A DNA stretch of 7,105 nucleotides from Candidatus Poribacteria bacterium WGA-3G (lineage in GTDB: Bacteria; Poribacteria; WGA-4E; WGA-3G): assembly GCA_000406005.1 (NCBI GenBank), contig ASZN01000137.1:1-7105 (forward strand). The letters are read 5' to 3'. Numbering within the stretch: the stretch's first letter is position 1; each line of letters begins with the position of its first letter. The notes under the pieces are model-generated. The model had not been told where the DNA came from. It searched no databases and saw only the letters and a list, made by a program, of their open reading frames with translations. The translations under genes and the position numbers were made by a program. Below are positions 6,240 to 7,105 of this stretch, piece by piece.

Positions 6240-6752
6240 TTAGTTGATATATAGGTATTTCCTCCAGGAGGGGTGGCACCCTCGGAAATTGCGGTTGAGC
6301 TGCAAATACGTCAAGATTGACGGTGTTTTGGGTTGGCGCGCAAGTTTTAGGCGCGTCTCAATGAGCATTTTGCTGCCTTTTTTGTTATTACATTTTTTGC
6401 ATGCTGTTACGACGTTTTCCCAGGTCGTTTCGCCGCCGCGGGAGATCGGTATGACATGGTCAAGTGTCAGTTGCACGGTCGGAAACTCTTTGCGGCAGTA
6501 TTGACATGTGTACTGGTCGCGGACCAGGACGTTCCGACGTGAGAACTTGACGACGCTCCGTGGGACGTGAACATATCTCACCAAACGGATGACGTGTGGT
6601 ACTTTCACAGCGGCGCTCGGTGAATGAATTTCGACATCTGAGACTTCTTCCGTTTGTGCCGTGCCTTTGAAGACCATTTTCATGGCACGCCGGAGGTTGC
6701 AAACGTTTATCGCTTCGTAGCTTGCATTGAGTACTAAGACAGACATTTCCAC
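6240..6752 (-). CDS. HNH endonuclease-family protein (McrA-like)
   Basis: A 170-residue protein of the widespread small HNH family that begins with VLVLNASYEAINVCNLRRAMKMVFKG. The nuclease domain covers about residues 80-140: YTCQYCRKEF (first zinc CxxC), LDHVIPISRGG (catalytic-type DH), WENVVTACKKCNNKKG (HNH asparagine and second CxxC), then a TRLKLARQPKTPS tail. Family members occur in many phyla as intact chromosomal genes. Their job is poorly defined, and this context does not establish a restriction role. The start is GTG at 6752, supported by AGAGGA 7 nt upstream; the ATG two codons later would be 13 nt away. It is the first gene of the cluster, 3 nt before rnpA, downstream of two promoters. 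All motif residues expected for an active nuclease are present. Confidence 0.93.
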   Translation of the reverse strand: MEMSVLVLNASYEAINVCNLRRAMKMVFKGTAQTEEVSDVEIHSPSAAVKVPHVIRLVRYVHVPRSVVKFSRRNVLVRDQYTCQYCRKEFPTVQLTLDHVIPISRGGETTWENVVTACKKCNNKKGSKMLIETRLKLARQPKTPSILTYLQLNRNFRGCHPSWRKYLYIN

Positions 6753-6759
6753 TTGCAGT

Positions 6760-6765
6760 TCCTCT
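6760..6765 (-). promoter_or_regulatory. Ribosome binding site deciding the GTG start of the HNH gene
   Basis: AGAGGA on the minus strand lies 7 nt before GTG 6752, favouring GTG over the nearby ATG at 6746. Confidence 0.55.
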
Positions 6766-6804
6766 AACTCGAAGATTGGCTCTTAACCACATTACCTTCT
6801 ATTT

Positions 6805-6833
6805 ATTTTAACACATTTTTAGGGTAATTGCAA
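6805..6833 (-). promoter_or_regulatory. Sigma70-type promoter P2 with extended -10, upstream of the HNH-rnpA-yidD-yidC cluster
   Basis: On the minus strand: -35 TTGCAA (6828-6833), 17-nt spacer, -10 TAAAAT (6805-6810) directly preceded by TGT, an extended -10. Transcription would start near 6798, giving a leader of about 45 nt before GTG 6752. It is the best-placed promoter for the cluster. Confidence 0.6.
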
Positions 6834-6844
6834 CTAAAAGTCGT

Positions 6845-6970
6845 TATCAGTTGTCAGTACGGTTTTCTGCGAAAACCTTTCAGTACTCAGTACGCAGTTA
6901 AAGAGACGTTTGATTAGCCAGAGTCCCCTTAATGCGACGCAGTTGCCGTACTGAAAATTGCGGACTGATA
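6845..6970. repeat. Fold-back repeat element between promoters P1 and P2
   Basis: The left end (6845-6862) reads TATCAGTTGTCAGTACGG. The right end (6946-6970), reverse-complemented, begins TATCAGT and ends TCAGTACGG with about 7 extra bases between. The ends thus form imperfect terminal inverted repeats of a 126-bp unit. Inside are a perfect hairpin GGTTTTC-TGC-GAAAACC (6861-6877), two more CAGTAC copies (6881-6893) and a repeated CGCAGTT. There is no coding content. It resembles a miniature inverted-repeat remnant; a related string occurs at 1070-1106. Confidence 0.4.
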
Positions 6971-6976
6971 ATTAAG

Positions 6977-7003
6977 ATACACCTAACGGTGGGTTTGGTG
7001 TAT
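6977..7003. promoter_or_regulatory. Operator-like inverted repeat overlapping promoter P1
   Basis: Arms ATACACC (6977-6983) and GGTGTAT (6997-7003) are perfectly complementary, 13 nt apart, with their starts 20 bp apart (about two helical turns). Part of one arm lies within the -10 box, upstream of the expected start, so the repeat would not be wholly transcribed. This favours a protein-binding DNA site over an RNA hairpin. No regulator is known. Confidence 0.35.
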
Positions 7004-7030
7004 AATAGGTGAAGTATAGTAGTCTGTCAA
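7002..7030 (-). promoter_or_regulatory. Strong sigma70-type promoter P1 for the minus-strand cluster
   Basis: On the minus strand: consensus -35 TTGACA (7025-7030), exactly 17 nt, -10 TATTAT (7002-7007). Transcription would start near 6995, giving a leader of about 240 nt that crosses the fold-back repeat at 6845-6970 before the HNH gene. A 7-bp inverted repeat overlaps its -10 and start region. The complementary TATAAT on the plus strand has no matching -35. Confidence 0.65.
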
Positions 7031-7060
7031 CATTGAAATGAAAGGTAAACCCGGTTCGTA

Positions 7061-7082
7061 GTAGTGCGATTCATCGCACGTC
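7061..7082. repeat. TTCA-loop palindrome, copy 2
   Basis: GTA, then stem GTGCGA (7064-7069), loop TTCA (7070-7073), stem TCGCAC (7074-7079), then GTC. It has the same flanks, loop and stem length as the copy at 1-22, with several stem bases changed in a compensatory way. Confidence 0.65.
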
Positions 7083-7095
7083 CGAAAGTCAGGAA

Positions 7096-7105
7096 CGGGC
7101 AATGA
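7096..7105. repeat. TTCA-loop palindrome, copy 3, inverted and cut by the window edge
   Basis: CGGGCAATGA matches the reverse complement of the copy at 1-22 over its first ten informative bases. The second arm would lie beyond the end of the window. Confidence 0.4.

Larger units (their letters stand above)
6766..7105. other. 340-bp non-coding region upstream of the cluster
   Basis: No gene is supported here on either strand, and no L34-like (rpmH) reading frame was found. The stretch contains promoters P1 and P2, the operator-like repeat at 6977-7003, the fold-back element at 6845-6970, and two TTCA-loop palindromes at 7061-7105. No DnaA-box cluster is visible, so nothing marks it as an origin although this gene cluster often lies near one. 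Confidence 0.6.

Noticed and set aside
6460..6792. A 110-residue minus-strand frame overlapping the start of the HNH gene
   Set aside because: It is a different frame of the same DNA as the well-supported HNH gene, with Arg/Thr/Ser-rich shadow composition and no domain.
6996..7010. Plus-strand promoter based on TATAAT at 7001-7006
   Set aside because: No acceptable -35 lies 16-18 nt upstream, and the same bases form the -10 of a much better minus-strand promoter.

Overview
The window is a compact, single-direction stretch of bacterial chromosome. All eight supported genes lie on the minus strand, so transcription runs from high to low coordinates. The organism looks like a double-membrane bacterium: its YidC has the large periplasmic domain, and the last gene has a Sec signal peptide. 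The non-coding DNA is full of short perfect palindromes (GGCGGGGTT / AACCCCGCC and relatives). I associate such repeats with some uncultured phyla such as Candidatus Poribacteria, but that is an impression, not an identification.

From the right edge: 6766-7105 holds two well-formed sigma70-type promoters on the minus strand, an operator-like inverted repeat, a fold-back repeat element and two copies of a second palindrome family. Then come an HNH endonuclease-family gene (6240-6752), rnpA (5901-6236), yidD (5531-5734), yidC (3631-5490), jag/khpB (2914-3537) and mnmE (1450-2838). This is the conserved bacterial rpmH-rnpA-yidD-yidC-jag-mnmE cluster for RNA processing, membrane insertion and tRNA modification. 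Here rpmH is absent and the HNH gene takes its place. After mnmE come a 65-residue two-CxxC zinc-ribbon protein (1168-1365) and an exported thioredoxin-fold/TPR protein (147-1055).

The most notable content is that last gene. Its reading frame is complete from a signal peptide (ATG at 1055) to TAG at 147 except for one in-frame TGA at 879-881. The TGA replaces exactly the first cysteine of the thioredoxin CxxC active site (TDW-TGA-GFC). A 43-nt hairpin starts at the base right after the TGA and fits the general form of a bacterial SECIS element. I therefore read it as a 302-residue exported selenoprotein with a U-x-x-C active site, which an ordinary gene caller would truncate to 174 residues. 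None of the other seven genes (about 1,700 codons) has an in-frame TGA, which argues against genome-wide reassignment.

The intergenic spaces carry at least two families of small palindromic repeats whose stems vary by compensatory changes. This suggests selection or mobilisation as hairpins.
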